NCBI GenBank assembly: GCA_964480365.1 | Contig: CAYZPM010000017.1 | Location: forward strand, 13,382-77,381 | Length of the DNA: 64,000 nt | Direction of reading: 5' to 3' | Source: CAIQPV01 sp964480365 | GTDB taxonomy: Bacteria > Pseudomonadota > Gammaproteobacteria > Burkholderiales > Gallionellaceae | Shown here: piece after piece, positions 8,580 to 16,770 of the stretch | How the letters are laid out: each line of letters opens with the position of its first letter | How positions within the stretch are numbered: position 1 is the stretch's first letter | Notes under the pieces: generated by a model | Database searches by the model: none | What the model saw: only the letters and a program-made list of their open reading frames with translations | Told to the model about the DNA's origin: nothing | Position numbers and translations under genes: made by a program

Positions 8580-9020
8580 ATGAAACGACAAAGTGGTTTT
8601 ACCCTGATCGAACTGATCGTGGTGATTGTGATTCTGGGTATTTTGGCGGCGGTGGCATTGCCGAAGTTTATAGGCTTGAGTTCGGATGCGCGGAGTGCAG
8701 CTCTTAAAGGCGCTGTAGCTGCTTTGCAAGGATCAAATACCATGCTCTATGGCAAGTCGGAAGTTAATAATGCGGTGGCGGCAGTGAGTAGCGTCACCGT
8801 GCCCCAAGGCACCGTCAATACAGTTTGGGGCTACGCCGCAAGCTTAAATCCAGATCTCACAATGGTCACGGATTTAGACGCAAATACGTTCACATTCCCA
8901 GTCGGCAATGTACTTTCGGTGACGGGCGCACAGGTTCCGGCAAACTGTAGTGTTACGTATGTCCCGGCGGCTAGTAGTTCTGTTCCGCCAGCCTATACTA
9001 CGAATGTGGCTGGCTGCTAA
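8580..9020 (+). CDS. mshA: MSHA-type major pilin
   Basis: Type IV prepilin with the class III leader MKRQSG followed by FTLIELIVVIVILGILAA. Cleavage falls after Gly6, and Glu5 of the mature protein is present. It is the structural subunit of the pilus fibre. The mature protein is about 140 residues, with two cysteines near the C terminus (ANCSVTY and VAGC) positioned for a disulfide loop. A strong ribosome site (TTAGGAG) precedes it and a clear terminator follows at 9068, which suits a highly expressed monocistronic pilin. The prepilin peptidase gene is not in the window. Confidence 0.88.
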   Translation: MKRQSGFTLIELIVVIVILGILAAVALPKFIGLSSDARSAALKGAVAALQGSNTMLYGKSEVNNAVAAVSSVTVPQGTVNTVWGYAASLNPDLTMVTDLDANTFTFPVGNVLSVTGAQVPANCSVTYVPAASSSVPPAYTTNVAGC

Positions 9021-9067
9021 TTCGCCCGCATAGTATGTTTGGCTAATGTAATTGAACAAAGCGTTAA

Positions 9068-9099
9068 AACAAGGGAGGCTTCGGTCTCCCTTGTTTTTT
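9068..9099 (+). terminator. Rho-independent terminator after mshA
   Basis: Ten-base stem AACAAGGGAG / CTCCCTTGTT with loop GCTTCGGT, followed by a run of T. It ends transcription 48 bp after the pilin stop. Confidence 0.93.
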
Positions 9100-9212
9100 G
9101 TAAGGCCTTGGTGAGCTAAAACAAGGGGAATATGTTTTTGATACGGATTTATACGGAATGATCGCAATGTCCAGTATTTTCATCTAGAATCTATCTGTAT
9201 GTTTTACGTAAT

Positions 9213-9362
9213 GATTCAATTGACTCAGTTGGAGTTGTCGTTGATGCCAAACACGAGCATGCACAAAGTTTCTATCGCCAGTTTAACTTTGGGCCATTTT
9301 CCGAAACGCCTCTGATTTTGTGGTTACCTATAGCCGCCATTGCCAGGTTGTTCGGTATGAAT
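9213..9362 (+). pseudogene. C-terminal remnant of a GNAT acetyltransferase (TacT-like)
   Basis: The frame from 9213 reads VGVVVDAKHEHAQSFY, then QFNFGPF and LILWLPIAAIARLFG. This is the C-terminal part of GNAT toxins of the TacT type, which pair with DUF1778 antitoxins. The acetyl-CoA-binding part and any start codon are missing. The frame runs on into a dispersed repeat and stops at 9503. It is a dead fragment lodged inside the pilus cluster. Confidence 0.6.
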
Positions 9363-9371
9363 TCGGTAGTC

Positions 9372-9478
9372 GTAGGGCGGGCTGTGTCAATTCCACACGC
9401 GACTTGTCGCGTAGTGGATTGCCTACCTTTGGTGTTGCCCGCCGTTAATCAAAGATGTCGGGCAGAGTCCGACCTACA
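9372..9478. repeat. Dispersed repeat with GGGCGGGC and GCCCGCC arms
   Basis: It starts GTAGGGCGGGCTGTGTC and ends GTCCGACCTACA, with inner CGCGACTTGTCGCG and GGATTGCC blocks. This pattern of interleaved short inverted arms is typical of non-coding dispersed repeats in proteobacteria (recalled). It fills most of the gap before the mshC-like gene. Confidence 0.65.
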
Positions 9479-9562
9479 CTTGGTTCCGGCTCGTCCGGCT
9501 TAGGATAAATAAAAGACCTCTTTTCTTTTCCTTTTTTAAGAGATTCGCAGAACGGTATATTC

Positions 9563-10027
9563 GTGAATAGTCCTCGAAAATTGGGTGCCGAATTTCAACG
9601 CGGCTTTACTTTGGTCGAGCTGATTACGGTCATGGTGATTGCCGGGGTTTTGGCGGTCGTAGCCGTCCCGCTTTTTTTTGATAACGCATTCCAAAGCCGT
9701 GGTTTTTACGACCAGGTTATTTCCACTCTGCGCTATGCGCAAAAGGCTGCGATTGCGCAGAATCGGTATGTTTGTGTTTCTTTTCCCGCTAATAACAGCG
9801 TCACTTTGACGTATGGCACAACCAATGCCTGTGCTGACGGCACGTTGGCCAGTCCATCTGGAACTCCTTATCCGTTGACGAACAGCAACGCCACTTTTTC
9901 TTCTATTCCGGCGGGGTTTAGTTTTGATGCGCAGGGCAGGCCTAGTCCTAATGCTAAGCAAACAATCAACATTGCCGATGTAACAAACTCTATCACCATC
10001 GAGGCGGAAACTGGTTATGTACATTAA
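9563..10027 (+). CDS. mshC: Minor pilin, MshC/GspH-like
   Basis: Prepilin-like protein with the leader ending FQRG and then FTLVELITVMVIAGVLAVVAV, a standard N-methylation segment. The rest has the GspH-type layout (VISTLRYAQKAAIAQNRYVCV), found in minor pseudopilins that prime fibre assembly. The start is GTG at 9563 with no strong ribosome site. It is 154 residues and opens the minor-pilin set (mshC, D, O, P). The last codons overlap an alternative start (10017) of the next frame. Confidence 0.8.
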   Translation: MNSPRKLGAEFQRGFTLVELITVMVIAGVLAVVAVPLFFDNAFQSRGFYDQVISTLRYAQKAAIAQNRYVCVSFPANNSVTLTYGTTNACADGTLASPSGTPYPLTNSNATFSSIPAGFSFDAQGRPSPNAKQTINIADVTNSITIEAETGYVH

Positions 10028-10090
10028 GCCGTCATTGATAGAACTACTAGCCATTCGACTAAGCCCGCAAGCGGGCAAGTCGCTGGTTAT

Positions 10091-10208
10091 CCCGCGAAGG
10101 CGGGAATCCAGCAAGACAATTGCACCGCAAAGCGGACAATGCCAAGGTTCTGTCTCGCTTCGCGAGGTATATCCAATTCACTGGATTCCCGCCTGCGCGG
10201 GAATGACG
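10091..10208. repeat. Composite inverted repeat element covering the mshD start
   Basis: The left arm CCCGCGAAGGCGGGAATCCAG (10091-10111) pairs with the right arm at 10181-10201 with one mismatch. The outer end GGGAATGACG contains the ATG used by the mshD-like gene. A second copy with longer, perfect arms lies at 11955-12085. This is a BIME or small non-autonomous element. Confidence 0.85.
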
Positions 10209-10598
10209 AGACAATCCGGCATCAGCCTGATCGAACTCATCATGTTCATCGTGATTATCAGCATTGCGCTGGCGGGGATATTGTTGGGGATGAACCAAAT
10301 CACCGGGCACAGCGCCGATACGCTGTTGCGCAAGCAGGCGCTGACGGTTGCCGAATCGGTGCTGGAGGAGATTGAGGCGCAACAGTTTTCTAATATTACC
10401 CCGACGAATATTGCCTTGGTGGTTAACAACGTGATGTCGGCTTCCAGGCTATCTGGGTACAGTGCATCGGCGGGGTTGGATACAACAAGCGGTCTGGGCG
10501 TTATAGCGGGCACTCATGCGGTGGTTATCACGGTGACGGTCACCGATCCTAGCGGACAAGCAATCACCCTGACCGGATACCGGACGAGTTACTACTGA
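10203..10598 (+). CDS. mshD: Minor pilin, MshD-like
   Basis: Prepilin-like protein: short leader MTRQSG, then ISLIELIMFIVIISIALAGI. About 131 residues from ATG 10203. This ATG lies in the end of a dispersed repeat and has no separate ribosome site; the frame is open upstream to 10017, which would give an unlikely 62-residue leader made mostly of repeat sequence. The stop overlaps the start of the next gene by one base. It is likely a low-abundance priming or adhesive pilin. Confidence 0.72.
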   Translation: MTRQSGISLIELIMFIVIISIALAGILLGMNQITGHSADTLLRKQALTVAESVLEEIEAQQFSNITPTNIALVVNNVMSASRLSGYSASAGLDTTSGLGVIAGTHAVVITVTVTDPSGQAITLTGYRTSYY

Positions 10599-11452
10599 TG
10601 CAACGCCATCGAAAATCCCAGTGCGGCTTCACCCTGATCGAGATGATTGTGGTGATGGTCATTACCGGCATTCTGGGCAGCATAATTGCGATCTTTATCA
10701 GCGGACCGGTGCAGGGCTATCTGGACAGTGCGCGCCGTGCCGAGATGAGCGACATTGCGGATACCGCCATGAGTCGCATCACACGCGACTTGCGCACGGC
10801 ATTGCCTAACAGCGTGCGGGTAACCAATCAATCCGGCGGTGCCTGCAACGGTACGACGGACATTTGTTATTTGGAATTCATCCCGACCACAGGCGGGGGG
10901 CGTTATCGTTCTGCACAAGATTGCTCGTCAACCTGCACTGGTAATGCGCTGGTTTTTTCTCCCCTCGTTGCTTCTTCGTTTGATGTATTGGGCGCGATGC
11001 CAACATTTGTGGCGGGATATTGGGTTGTGGTGAACAACATAGGCACTACAAGTACGAACACTGGTTCAAATGCCACTGGTGCGAATGTTTATGATGTCCC
11101 ACCCACAAATCGTGCGATAGTATCGATTCCAGTAACTACACCCACGGTTACTTTTGTCCCTCCTTTTACATTTCCCACAGCATCACCGGAAGCTCGTTTC
11201 CAGGTAATTTCCACGCCGGTCAGTTATGTGTGCAATCCGGCGGCGGGCACGTTGACGCGCTATGCGGGCTACCCCATTGCCGCCACGCAGCCCACCTCGA
11301 CATTGGCTGGCGGGAATGTGCTGGCGAGCAATGTGAGTGCTTGCAAGTTTGCTAACCCGGTCGCAGGGTTGGTTACCGTGAATTTGACTATTTCCGAGAG
11401 CGGCGAAAGTGTCAGTCTGTACGACGCTGCCAGCGTCGCCAACGTGCCATGA
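10598..11452 (+). CDS. mshO: Minor pilin, MshO-like
   Basis: Prepilin with leader MQRHRKSQCG and then FTLIEMIVVMVITGILGS, 284 residues. The body has MSDIADTAMSRITRDLRTALPNS, a typical PulJ/MshO block, and several cysteine pairs (GGACNGTTDIC; DCSSTC) that suggest disulfides in the exported domain. The start overlaps the stop of mshD and its stop overlaps the start of mshP, so the genes are translationally coupled. Confidence 0.8.
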   Translation: MQRHRKSQCGFTLIEMIVVMVITGILGSIIAIFISGPVQGYLDSARRAEMSDIADTAMSRITRDLRTALPNSVRVTNQSGGACNGTTDICYLEFIPTTGGGRYRSAQDCSSTCTGNALVFSPLVASSFDVLGAMPTFVAGYWVVVNNIGTTSTNTGSNATGANVYDVPPTNRAIVSIPVTTPTVTFVPPFTFPTASPEARFQVISTPVSYVCNPAAGTLTRYAGYPIAATQPTSTLAGGNVLASNVSACKFANPVAGLVTVNLTISESGESVSLYDAASVANVP

Positions 11453-11928
11453 AACATGCAACCATGATAACGATGAGACATAAAGTGCAACAAGGATTCA
11501 GCCTGATCACGGCCATCTTTTTGTTGGTGGTGTTGGCAGGACTGGGAGCTATGGCGGTGACATTCTTTGCCGCGCAGCAGCAAAGCTCCGCGCTTGACGT
11601 GCTGGGTTCGCGTGCCTATCAGGCGGCATTGGCAGGTAAAGAATGGGGTGCCTATCGGGTGTTGCAAAACGGTATGCCATGCACCTCATCATCTAATCCG
11701 CTCACCTTGGCCGGGGACTTGAGCGGATTTACGGTTAACGTGAATGTGGCTTGCATTCCCTATATTGAGGCGACAAGTGCGGTGGCAGTATTCACCCTGA
11801 CATCCACCGCGACGCAGGGCACGGCAGGCCAGCAAGGCTATGTTGAACGTGCTTTGCAGGCAACCATTGCCAGCGGGGTGCCCGGTGCAGCCTCGGGAAT
11901 CATCTACCAGAGTGAAAACTACAACTGA
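11449..11928 (+). CDS. mshP: MshP-like pilus biogenesis protein
   Basis: 159 residues with an N-terminal segment QQGFSLITAIFLLVVLAGLG, the PilX-type leader in which Glu5 is replaced (SLIT), as is usual in MshP. The C-terminal body carries one CTSS and one CIPY cysteine. Start choice is uncertain because ATGs at 11449, 11464 and 11473 are all in frame; 11449 overlaps the mshO stop by 4 bp (ATGA). It is the last gene before a repeat-rich gap. Confidence 0.75.
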   Translation: MKHATMITMRHKVQQGFSLITAIFLLVVLAGLGAMAVTFFAAQQQSSALDVLGSRAYQAALAGKEWGAYRVLQNGMPCTSSSNPLTLAGDLSGFTVNVNVACIPYIEATSAVAVFTLTSTATQGTAGQQGYVERALQATIASGVPGAASGIIYQSENYN

Positions 11929-11954
11929 GCGTTTTCATGCCAGCTTCAATAATC

Positions 11955-12085
11955 CCCGTCATTCCCGCGCAGGCGGGAATCCAGCGAGGACAAACATCCC
12001 GCGTTAGCGGACAAAACAAAGATTGTTGTCCCGCTATGCGGGGATTTTCAATTATCTGGATTCCCGCCTGCGCGGGAATGACGGG
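11955..12085. repeat. Composite element with perfect 30-bp inverted arms
   Basis: The arm at 11955-11984 (starting CCCGTCATTCCCGCGCAGG) is the exact reverse complement of 12056-12085. The 71-bp centre has its own small hairpin (TCCCGCTATGCGGGGA). It is related to 10091-10208. No ORF is present, so it is a non-autonomous REP/BIME or MITE type element. Confidence 0.9.
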
Positions 12086-12258
12086 TTAATGGGTTATCCG
12101 GAATAAACATGCCCCGTTCTTTGAACGGAGGAATTGGAAGTATTTTTCCCCCTTGTTTATTCAGCTAAATTTAAAGCGTGTCGATATAGTGATGCCAGTA
12201 GCACTCTTGCGAGTGGCGCGTGCGGCGCAGAAATGGCTGTGATGCGGGACGGAGTTTA

Positions 12259-12315
12259 TGGAGTGCGGCGACATGTCGCCGCTTTTTCAAAGCGCAGACA
12301 TGTCTGCGCACTCCA
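12259..12315. repeat. Inverted repeat with GCGGCGACATGTCGCCGC core
   Basis: TGGAGTGC at the left pairs with GCACTCCA at the right. Inside are GCGGCGACATGTCGCCGC and GCGCAGACATGTCTGCGC, two adjacent perfect palindromes. It lies 26 bp before the mshI start. A short open frame crossing it (12134-12322) is not a credible gene. Confidence 0.85.
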
Positions 12316-12340
12316 AAATTAAATTTTTACCAGGCGAGTT

Positions 12341-13300
12341 ATGAAAATTCCGGAGATTTTATCCAATCTGTTCAATCGAACCAGCCAGCGCGTTGGCTGG
12401 TTCGCTATTTGCGTCAATGCCAACGGCGTGCATTTTGCGCATGTGAAGCTCACTGACGGCAAGCCGCAGGTGCTGGTGTGCGCTTTCTACCCCATGAATA
12501 ATGCGACCCCGGCCATGTTGGAAAAACTCCGCAAGGATGCGCGCATTGCTGATTTTCAATTTACTACATTGCTTGCTCCAGGCGAGTATCAGATGTTGCC
12601 GCTGGATGCGCCCAATGTTCAGCCGAACGAGTTGAAGGCGGCTATTCGCTGGCGCATCAAGGATTCGCTGAATTTCATGGTAGATGATGCCACCATCGAT
12701 GTATTGAGAATCCCTGCCAACAAAGCGGGGGGGGAGCGCCCGTCATCGTTGTATGCGGTTGCCGCGCCCAACAACACCATAAAGAAGCTCGAAGCGTTGT
12801 TTGAGAAAGCGAAGATTGATCTTAATGTGATCGATATTCCGGAAATGGCGCAGCGCAATATTGCCGCGTTATTTGAGGAAGGTGAGTATGGACTGGCTCT
12901 GCTGGCATTTGATGAGAACGGAGGTTTGCTTACTTTCACCTGCGGCGGTGAGTTGTATTTGGCGCGTCGTATCGAGATCACTCTGGGGCAATTGCAGGAC
13001 GCTGACGAAAGCCTGCGCAGGCAATATCTGGAGCGGCTGGAGCTGGAATTGCAGCGTTCCATGGATTATTTTGGCCACCAATTTAGCTATATTTCGGTAT
13101 CGCGTTTACTGATTTCCGCACCGGAACAGTTGGGTTTGGTTGCGGGCTTGGCGTCCAGTCTGGACGTGCCGATGGAGCAGTTGGATTTGGCGCAGGTGTT
13201 GGACATCAGTGCCGTGCCTGAGTTGGCGAACAGTGAATTCGCTATTCGCTCCTTCCTTCCATTGGGTGCCGCCCTGCGGCATGAAAGGCGGGAGCTGTGA
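12341..13300 (+). CDS. mshI: MSHA biogenesis protein MshI (PilM-like)
   Basis: Cytoplasmic actin-like component of the alignment subcomplex, 319 residues. It starts with a GWFAICVNANGVHFAHV strand pattern and continues through an acidic, MshI-type core (LLAPGEYQMLPLDAP, RWRIKDSLNFMVDDATIDVL) that in the family links the machinery to the inner-membrane PilN-like partner. The stop overlaps the GTG start of the next gene. It begins the uninterrupted chain mshI to mshN. Confidence 0.85.
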   Translation: MKIPEILSNLFNRTSQRVGWFAICVNANGVHFAHVKLTDGKPQVLVCAFYPMNNATPAMLEKLRKDARIADFQFTTLLAPGEYQMLPLDAPNVQPNELKAAIRWRIKDSLNFMVDDATIDVLRIPANKAGGERPSSLYAVAAPNNTIKKLEALFEKAKIDLNVIDIPEMAQRNIAALFEEGEYGLALLAFDENGGLLTFTCGGELYLARRIEITLGQLQDADESLRRQYLERLELELQRSMDYFGHQFSYISVSRLLISAPEQLGLVAGLASSLDVPMEQLDLAQVLDISAVPELANSEFAIRSFLPLGAALRHERREL

Positions 13301-13941
13301 GCCAGCAGATCAATCTGTTCAACCCGGTATTCCTGAACCCGAGAAAATTGTTCTCTTTGGTTACCATGCTGGAGATGCTGGGCTTGATCGTGCTGGGTTC
13401 GGGGCTGGTCTACGGTTTTGCATGGTATCAGGTACATTCGCTGTCTGCTCAGATTCAGATAACAAATAAAAACTATAACGACGAGCAGGCCAAACTGAGC
13501 CAATCCATGGCGGAATTCTCGCCGCAAAAGTCCAGCCAGTTGCTGGAAGATGAATTGAAATCAACCGAAGCCAAATGGGCCGCGCAGAATGAACTCATCG
13601 CATCTTTAAAGAGCGGGGCTTTAGGCAATACCACCGGTTATTCGGAATACATGCGCGCATTTGCACGCCAGGCAGTGAGTGGTTTATGGCTGACCGGTTT
13701 CGATATTAGCGGGGATGCGGCGCAGATGAGCATAAGGGGGGCGGTGCTATCCCCCGAGTTGCTGGCAACCTATGTCCGCAAATTGAATCAGGAACCAGTG
13801 ATGCGTGAAAAACCCTTTGCGTCGCTCCAGATGCAAAGGGGCGGCAAGGAAGGGCGCTATGTCGAATTTACGCTGCAATCGGATGAAGCTGGCAAGGCGG
13901 AAGATGACAAGACGAAAGTGGGCAAGGCAGAAAAAAAATGA
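13297..13941 (+). CDS. PilN-like MSHA biogenesis protein
   Basis: 214 residues. A short cytoplasmic N terminus with the conserved QINLFNPVFL motif (the segment by which PilN proteins bind PilM) is followed by one transmembrane helix (about residues 22-45) and a periplasmic part. The N terminus is the same as in PilN and MshI2-type proteins. The start is GTG, overlapping the mshI stop; the stop overlaps the mshJ start by 4 bp. The C-terminal tail is Lys-rich. Confidence 0.83.
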   Translation: MSQQINLFNPVFLNPRKLFSLVTMLEMLGLIVLGSGLVYGFAWYQVHSLSAQIQITNKNYNDEQAKLSQSMAEFSPQKSSQLLEDELKSTEAKWAAQNELIASLKSGALGNTTGYSEYMRAFARQAVSGLWLTGFDISGDAAQMSIRGAVLSPELLATYVRKLNQEPVMREKPFASLQMQRGGKEGRYVEFTLQSDEAGKAEDDKTKVGKAEKK

Positions 13942-14630
13942 AACAGCACTGGGTGAAACTTATAAGCAAGGTTGACGCAATGTCACTGCGTGAGCGCGCG
14001 ATGATTTTTGCCGCTGCCGCAGTCGCGCTGGTTGCGCTGATCAACGCGTTATTCCTTGACCCTTTGCTGGCGGAGAAGAAAAAACAATTAACCGAGATGC
14101 AGCAGAAACAGGAGAATCTGAAGGCGATCCATGCGCAGGTTGTGGCTTTGTCGCAAGCAAGAAATGATGTTGAAAAATCGCCGCTGCATCATCGCATTGA
14201 GCAGGCCAGGCAACAACTCGCGGATAGCGATGTTTTCCTGCAAGGACTCCGTGGACGCCTGGTGGCGCCAGAAAAAATGGCCGACCTGCTGGAGCAGGTG
14301 CTCAATCAGAATGGCCGCTTGCGATTGGTTGATCTGCAAACTTCGCCGGTTGCTCCTTTGGCCGAGAAGACGGCGGTGAAACCGGGTGGGGTTGTTGTTA
14401 CGCCTGCAAACGCGGCAGCAATACCGGACAACCAGGTGTTCAAGCACGGTGTGCAAATTACTGTGCGCGGCAGTTATCTGGATTTGCTGCAATACCTGAC
14501 TGAGCTTGAGCAATTGCCGACGCAAATGTTTTGGGGCAAGGCGGAAATGAAAGTTGTGGAGTATCCGGAAGTTGAGTTGAAATTGACTCTTTATACTTTG
14601 AGTCTGGATAAGATATGGCTAAAAATTTAA
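13938..14630 (+). CDS. mshJ: MSHA biogenesis protein MshJ (PilO-like)
   Basis: 230 residues. A cytoplasmic start (KLISKVDAMSLRERAMIFAA), one membrane helix (about 28-48), then a coiled-coil stretch (ILAEKKKQLTEMQQKQENLK-like) and a ferredoxin-like periplasmic domain ending VEYPEVELKLTLYTLS are visible. This is the PilO/GspM layout of the inner-membrane alignment complex. It overlaps mshK by 16 bp. Confidence 0.85.
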   Translation: MKQHWVKLISKVDAMSLRERAMIFAAAAVALVALINALFLDPLLAEKKKQLTEMQQKQENLKAIHAQVVALSQARNDVEKSPLHHRIEQARQQLADSDVFLQGLRGRLVAPEKMADLLEQVLNQNGRLRLVDLQTSPVAPLAEKTAVKPGGVVVTPANAAAIPDNQVFKHGVQITVRGSYLDLLQYLTELEQLPTQMFWGKAEMKVVEYPEVELKLTLYTLSLDKIWLKI

Positions 14631-15046
14631 TGCGTGCCGTGAGAGTAAGTGGCTTGGTGCTATTGTCGCTGAGCGTCATCCCTGCTATCTCCTGGGCACA
14701 AACATTGGTCGACCCCACCAAGCCGCCCACAGAACTCAGCGCGCCTGCCGCAGAAAGCGAATTGCAGTCCATCATTATTTCTCCCACCCGTCGTGCGGCG
14801 ATCATAAATGGGCAAACGGTCGAACTGGGTGGAAAAGCGGGCGATGTTAGGTTGATTGAGGTGAGCGAGGGTAGCGTAGTGTTACAGGGGGAGAAAGGGC
14901 GGCGTGTGCTGACGCTGTTCCCGGACGTGAAAATAGACAAGAAAGCGGCGTTGCCACCCATGGAAGAAGATGTGAAAAGTCCTGCCCGGAAGAAAAAACT
15001 GGTTAATAAACCAACCAGCCAGGCCGGAAAGAAGGAGGAAAAATGA
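14615..15046 (+). CDS. mshK: MSHA biogenesis protein MshK (PilP-like)
   Basis: 143 residues with a signal peptide (LVLLSLSVIPAISWA) and then the family motif DPTKPP followed by the strand pattern SIIISPTRRAAIINGQTVELGGK. It is a periplasmic connector that links the inner-membrane complex to the MshL secretin. The C-terminal tail is Lys-rich. The start overlaps mshJ and the stop overlaps mshL (ATGA). Confidence 0.85.
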   Translation: MAKNLMRAVRVSGLVLLSLSVIPAISWAQTLVDPTKPPTELSAPAAESELQSIIISPTRRAAIINGQTVELGGKAGDVRLIEVSEGSVVLQGEKGRRVLTLFPDVKIDKKAALPPMEEDVKSPARKKKLVNKPTSQAGKKEEK

Positions 15047-16770
15047 TTCGCATGCTATGGCTACTGCCTTTTGGACTGCTGGCGTTGCTCGGCTTATCGG
15101 GTTGCGCTGTGCCAAACTCAAAAAATACCACGGCGGAGGCAATCCACCATGAAATAGATGCCGCAACACGGGATAACGCCAAACCCATCAAGATCGAGGC
15201 GGTTAGCAATGCCTTGCTGCCGACGCTTTCAATGATGATGCCCAAGACAGACAGCAAACCGCTGGAACCTAGATTTGACCTCACCGTTAACAACACACCG
15301 GCCAGCCAGGTGTTCACTGCTATCGTGTCGGGCACGCGTTACAACATGCTGGTTCCCCCTGAGATAAGTGGCAACATTTCGTTGAGTCTGAAGGATGTGA
15401 CGGTGTTCGAGGCGCTGGAGGCGATCCGCGAATTGTATGGCTTCGAATACAAGGTCGATGCGAACCGCATTTACATCCAGCCGATTGCGCTGCAAACGCG
15501 GCTCTTTCAAGTGAGTTACCTGACCGCGCAGCGTACGGGTTCATCAACGTTGTCTGTGCAATCGTCATCGGGCGGTACAGGTACAACAAGTGCAACAGGT
15601 TCAACAAGTGCAATAGGTGCAACAAATGCAACAAGTGCAACAGTTACAACAGGTAGTACGGGCAACACGGGGGGATCGGGCAGTAGTTATGTCACCACGA
15701 CTACTAATGCCAAGGCCAATAATTTCTGGGGGGAATTGGAGGCCTCGCTGAAAGCCATAGTTGGCAACGATGGTGGGCGTACCGTGGTCATCAACTCGAT
15801 GTCGGGGGTGATCGTCGTGCGTGCCATGCCGGAGGAGTTGAAGAACGTGATGGCCTATCTCAAGGCTTCGCAGATTTCGATTGAGCGTCAAGTCATACTG
15901 GAAGCCAAGATTCTCGAAGTACAGTTGAATGATAGTTTTCAGTCCGGGGTGAATTGGGGGGCATTCCAAAATGGTCTAAATAGCCATACCAGTTTAGGAC
16001 AAGTAACTCCCGGTGGCACGCTTGCTACAACGGGAGCGCTGACTGACGGAACGATAGCTGCTACTGCCGGCAGTAGCCTGGCTTCTTCCTCTACTACGGC
16101 TGCGGGGGGATTGTTTGGTTTGGCGTTCCAGTCCAGCAATTTTGCCGCGATGCTGGATTTTCTGGAAACCCAGGGCAGTGTGCATGTGTTATCCAGTCCG
16201 CGCATCGCCACTTTGAATAACCAGAAAGCCATCTTGAAAGTGGGCACGGATGAGTATTTCATTACGGGGATTACAACCACAGCGGCCACGACGATTAACA
16301 ATGTAACGACACCCGGCACGGTTACGCCAAATTATTCTTCAATGTTTTCAGGAATTGCACTGGACGTGACGCCGAGTATCAACGAGTACAACGAGATCAT
16401 TTTGCATGTGCATCCGTCGGTCAGCCAGATAACCGCGCAAAACGTACCGATGTTAGCTAGTTTAGGAGGAGGAACAGTCCCGTTTGCATTAACTGCCATC
16501 TCGGAAACGGACAGTGTAGTGCGCGCACGTGATGGTCAGATCGTAGTTATCGGCGGCTTGATGACGCAGTCGACAACAGACAATCAATCCGGCTTGCCAG
16601 GTTTGTCCAAAACGGCGTTAGGTCTAACTCAAAAAACTACGCAAAAAAGCGAGCTGATCCTTTTACTGAAACCTACTGTGGTGGATACCGACAAAGATTG
16701 GTCGGATGACATTGCGCATAGCCGCGAGCGCATTAATAGCATGGCGAATGCTTCGGGTGCAAGGCCGTGA
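15043..16770 (+). CDS. mshL: MSHA outer-membrane secretin MshL
   Basis: 575-residue lipoprotein secretin. The lipobox LSGC lies at residues 20-23. N-terminal secretin/TonB-like short domains (FDLTVNNTPASQVF; LKDVTVFEALEAI) precede a T/S/G/A-rich tripeptide-repeat linker (about 178-220), an N1-type domain, and the C-terminal secretin domain with VHVLSSPRIATLNNQKA and VVIGGLMTQ. It forms the outer-membrane pore for the fibre. The linker is encoded by a 9-bp tandem repeat tract. The final TGA overlaps the GTG start of mshN. Confidence 0.93.
   Translation: MIRMLWLLPFGLLALLGLSGCAVPNSKNTTAEAIHHEIDAATRDNAKPIKIEAVSNALLPTLSMMMPKTDSKPLEPRFDLTVNNTPASQVFTAIVSGTRYNMLVPPEISGNISLSLKDVTVFEALEAIRELYGFEYKVDANRIYIQPIALQTRLFQVSYLTAQRTGSSTLSVQSSSGGTGTTSATGSTSAIGATNATSATVTTGSTGNTGGSGSSYVTTTTNAKANNFWGELEASLKAIVGNDGGRTVVINSMSGVIVVRAMPEELKNVMAYLKASQISIERQVILEAKILEVQLNDSFQSGVNWGAFQNGLNSHTSLGQVTPGGTLATTGALTDGTIAATAGSSLASSSTTAAGGLFGLAFQSSNFAAMLDFLETQGSVHVLSSPRIATLNNQKAILKVGTDEYFITGITTTAATTINNVTTPGTVTPNYSSMFSGIALDVTPSINEYNEIILHVHPSVSQITAQNVPMLASLGGGTVPFALTAISETDSVVRARDGQIVVIGGLMTQSTTDNQSGLPGLSKTALGLTQKTTQKSELILLLKPTVVDTDKDWSDDIAHSRERINSMANASGARP
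15576..15680 (+). repeat. 9-bp tandem repeat tract in mshL
   Basis: About ten degenerate units of ACA-RGT-GCA encode TSA/TGS/TSA/IGA/TNA tripeptides in the secretin linker. Units keep the frame, so copy-number change would alter linker length without frameshift. Confidence 0.85.

Noticed and set aside
9485..9515. Riboswitch or sRNA near the mshC-like gene
   Set aside because: The CGGCTCGTCCGG block recurs at 2282 and belongs to a dispersed repeat, not a structured leader.
12134..12322. Short plus-strand ORF before mshI
   Set aside because: It is crossed by an inverted repeat with two perfect palindromes and shows no protein features.
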